Positions 4,534 to 6,276 of a DNA stretch of 6,276 bases are shown piece by piece. Each line of letters opens with the position of its first letter. Position 1 is the stretch's first letter. Source of the stretch: Fidelibacterota bacterium (GTDB lineage Bacteria > Fidelibacterota > Marinisomatia > Marinisomatales > TCS56); NCBI GenBank assembly GCA_013203015.1, contig JABMPO010000219.1, positions 1 through 6,276 on the forward strand, read 5' to 3'. Made by a program: the position numbers and the translations under genes. The notes beneath the pieces were generated by a model. That model had not been told where the DNA came from, made no database searches, and saw nothing but the letters and a program-made list of their open reading frames with translations.

Positions 4534-6276
4534 TCAGGGACGCTCAATTTTAAACAGGACATAATCTTGAAATGACAGTTCCAGTGTATCTGTCTTGTTA
4601 AGACGATAAATCCATAATTGATAATCCACACCGTCAGCACTACTTTTATATACAATTTCGATTGGTTCTCCCAACAACGCCTGGATATCCGGCACTGTCA
4701 TCCCGACTTGAGCATAAACCTGATCACGACGTAATTTTTCCCGGGCAGCGGTCATTCGTTTATCAATTTCTAATTGGATTCGGCCGGCTTCATAAATTGA
4801 CAACCGTTCTTTTAACTGCTCCAGAATTTCAGAACTGGTTTTTCCAAGTCCGCCTATTAATTCCTCAGCCTGTTCCAGTGATTGGATTGCCAGTTGAACA
4901 GCCGCCAGATCCTCAACCTCATTTGCTTCTCCTATGAGTGCGGCAGCTACCTGGTATTTTAGCTGCTTTAATTCTACTCCCAAACTTGGGTCCAACTCCA
5001 TGGCCAGATTATATTGTTCCAATGCTTTGGAATAAAATCCATATTTCATTGCTGCCTTTCCGCGGAAAATTGCCGCCCGAGCTTGATAGGCTGGTACTAA
5101 TTGTCGTCCCATTCTCGAATAATCGGCAGTTGAAGTAACCATATCAAGAGCAGCCTGGACTTGATCCAAACCTGATAATTCAGCCGCCTTAGCCAGCGGT
5201 TTTTCAGCTAATCTTTCATAAGCGGCATAAATCACCAGTATCAGATTAGAATCAGCATTTATCTCAGCCAATCGATATCTTTCCAGCGCTTTTTCAGGAC
5301 GATCCTCAGCCTCAAACTGGCGACCTTCCCGGTAATATTGCTCCGGTATATTCAAATTACATCGATTGATCAATTTTATTGCTCGCCGTCGATTAGCATG
5401 CTGCGGATTCTGCTCAAGAAAATCAGATAATTTTTCCCGGGCAGTGACATAATCGCGCCGATAATAATATTTTTTCCCAAGATCACCCATGCTGAGCTTG
5501 CCACCATAGTAAGCCGACAGCGTTAAAAATAATCCATAACCCGTCATTGTGAATCTACTGATCGGGGTCACATCGCCGGGATCATCAATTCGGTTTATTT
5601 TAGTGTAATCATGATGTAAATCCAATCCAAATGAATAACGAATTTTCTCTCCCGGATCTAAAATAAATCGCACTCCCAGATCATAACTAACGGCCGACCC
5701 CCAACCACTGGGCTCAGAATCATATCCGCTGTCACCGTCCTGGTAAAATTTTGCACTGGCAACCCCATAGGTATACCGCAAATTAATAAACCACCAATCC
5801 GACCATTGGCTTATCATCGAATTGCTAATCCCAATTCCCAAAATCCTGGGGCTAAATTGCTTTTCACCAACGTTCCAACTGGTTTGTACATTTCCCCACT
5901 GGCCAGCAGGTAAATCCGGTGCCCCAAACATTGTACTGTAGCTCAGGTTGATACCAGTATTTATGTCAACCCAACTGGCACCTAATATATAATAGCTCAG
6001 GTTAGTTTTTAACAGGTCAAGATCTAATCTATGATAAATACGCTGGGTCTGGACACTGGATAATTCCGCTACCGGTTGCTCAAATGAAATCCAATTACCT
6101 GGCATGCTGTTGTTATTTTGACCTGCTCCACCATAAAATCCAATTCCGTAATGTAATTCCAAGGGAATTACCGTTACCGGATGATGAAATTCCCGCTGAC
6201 GGAAAGTTCGATCAAATCTGTAGCCGAGCAGGTAAACGGTCTTCGGTGCAGCATCATAATGATTGATCAGCGCTTC
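4534..6276 (-). CDS. Outer-membrane barrel protein with TPR-like repeats and a C-terminal BamE/SmpA-like domain (5' end outside the window)
   Basis: I do not recognise this as a named gene. The frame stays open to position 6276, and the residues upstream of the TTG at 6160-6162 (for example TVYLLGYRFDRTF, VTVIPLEL) look like barrel strands. That TTG is therefore internal, and 581 codons including the stop are visible. Numbering from the edge: residues 1-262 are alternating aromatic and polar strands with Gly/Asn/Asp turns, such as LSYYILGASW, FINLRYTYGV, VSYDLGVRFIL, IRYSFGLDLHHD and YGLFLTLSAYYGG, typical of an outer-membrane barrel. Residues about 264-505 are helical with TPR-like units (YYYRRDYVTAREKLSDFLEQNP; EAEDRPEKALERYRLAE; YGFYSKALEQYNLAMELDPS). 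Residues about 520-580 match the BamE/SmpA/OmlA pattern: VGMTVPDIQALLGEP, then WIYR, then LELSFQDYVLFKI. The signal peptide and first strands are missing. The helical tail would lie in the periplasm if barrel topology is normal. Function is unknown; an envelope-assembly or scaffold role is only a guess. Confidence 0.82.
   Translation of the reverse strand, partial: EALINHYDAAPKTVYLLGYRFDRTFRQREFHHPVTVIPLELHYGIGFYGGAGQNNNSMPGNWISFEQPVAELSSVQTQRIYHRLDLDLLKTNLSYYILGASWVDINTGINLSYSTMFGAPDLPAGQWGNVQTSWNVGEKQFSPRILGIGISNSMISQWSDWWFINLRYTYGVASAKFYQDGDSGYDSEPSGWGSAVSYDLGVRFILDPGEKIRYSFGLDLHHDYTKINRIDDPGDVTPISRFTMTGYGLFLTLSAYYGGKLSMGDLGKKYYYRRDYVTAREKLSDFLEQNPQHANRRRAIKLINRCNLNIPEQYYREGRQFEAEDRPEKALERYRLAEINADSNLILVIYAAYERLAEKPLAKAAELSGLDQVQAALDMVTSTADYSRMGRQLVPAYQARAAIFRGKAAMKYGFYSKALEQYNLAMELDPSLGVELKQLKYQVAAALIGEANEVEDLAAVQLAIQSLEQAEELIGGLGKTSSEILEQLKERLSIYEAGRIQLEIDKRMTAAREKLRRDQVYAQVGMTVPDIQALLGEPIEIVYKSSADGVDYQLWIYRLNKTDTLELSFQDYVLFKIERP

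Noticed and set aside
4662..5138. Two plus-strand open frames within the barrel/TPR gene
   Set aside because: They are antisense to continuous coding sequence with TPR and BamE-like motifs, and they look proline- and leucine-rich without any known domain.

Overview
The window reads as a stretch of chromosome from a diderm bacterium. It holds six genes in three transcription blocks, with no sign of mobile DNA, CRISPR or RNA genes. Three features point to the FCB superphylum (Fibrobacterota-Chlorobi-Bacteroidota and relatives such as Marinimicrobia, Calditrichota or KSB1): the clamp-loader delta' protein carries an insert of about 40 residues of the type I associate with Bacteroidota-like delta' proteins; there is an outer-membrane beta-barrel protein with a TPR tail; and the divisome activator has a degenerate LytM domain. 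A good AGGAG ribosome site before one gene argues mildly against classical Bacteroidota, which rarely use Shine-Dalgarno sites. The phylum assignment is inference; no 16S or marker tree is available here.

Layout. Positions 1-2703 (minus strand) form a housekeeping cluster read right to left: an EnvC-like murein hydrolase activator, then DNA polymerase III delta' (ATGA overlap), then the start of methionyl-tRNA synthetase (44-base gap), which runs off the left edge. Positions 2704-2824 are a divergent intergenic region with a candidate plus-strand promoter and a small palindrome. Positions 2825-4469 (plus strand) hold a two-gene unit: a stand-alone cyclic-nucleotide-binding-domain protein and, overlapping it by 8 bases, an AI-2E/UPF0118-family membrane transporter. 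A strong intrinsic terminator follows at 4493-4522. Converging on it from the right is a large minus-strand gene (4534 to beyond 6276). It encodes an outer-membrane barrel joined to TPR-like helices and a C-terminal BamE/SmpA-like domain, and its 5' end lies outside the window.

How the genes work together. The minus-strand cluster links cell separation, replication and translation and is probably co-transcribed. The plus-strand pair suggests a soluble ligand sensor made together with a membrane permease, which would allow nucleotide-responsive control of transport; this is inferred from gene order only. The barrel-TPR-BamE-like protein is the least familiar product and the most worth following up. 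Start codons are varied: ATG, GTG and TTG are all used, and the TTG and GTG starts are forced by upstream in-frame stops. No intergenic stretch exceeds about 125 bases.
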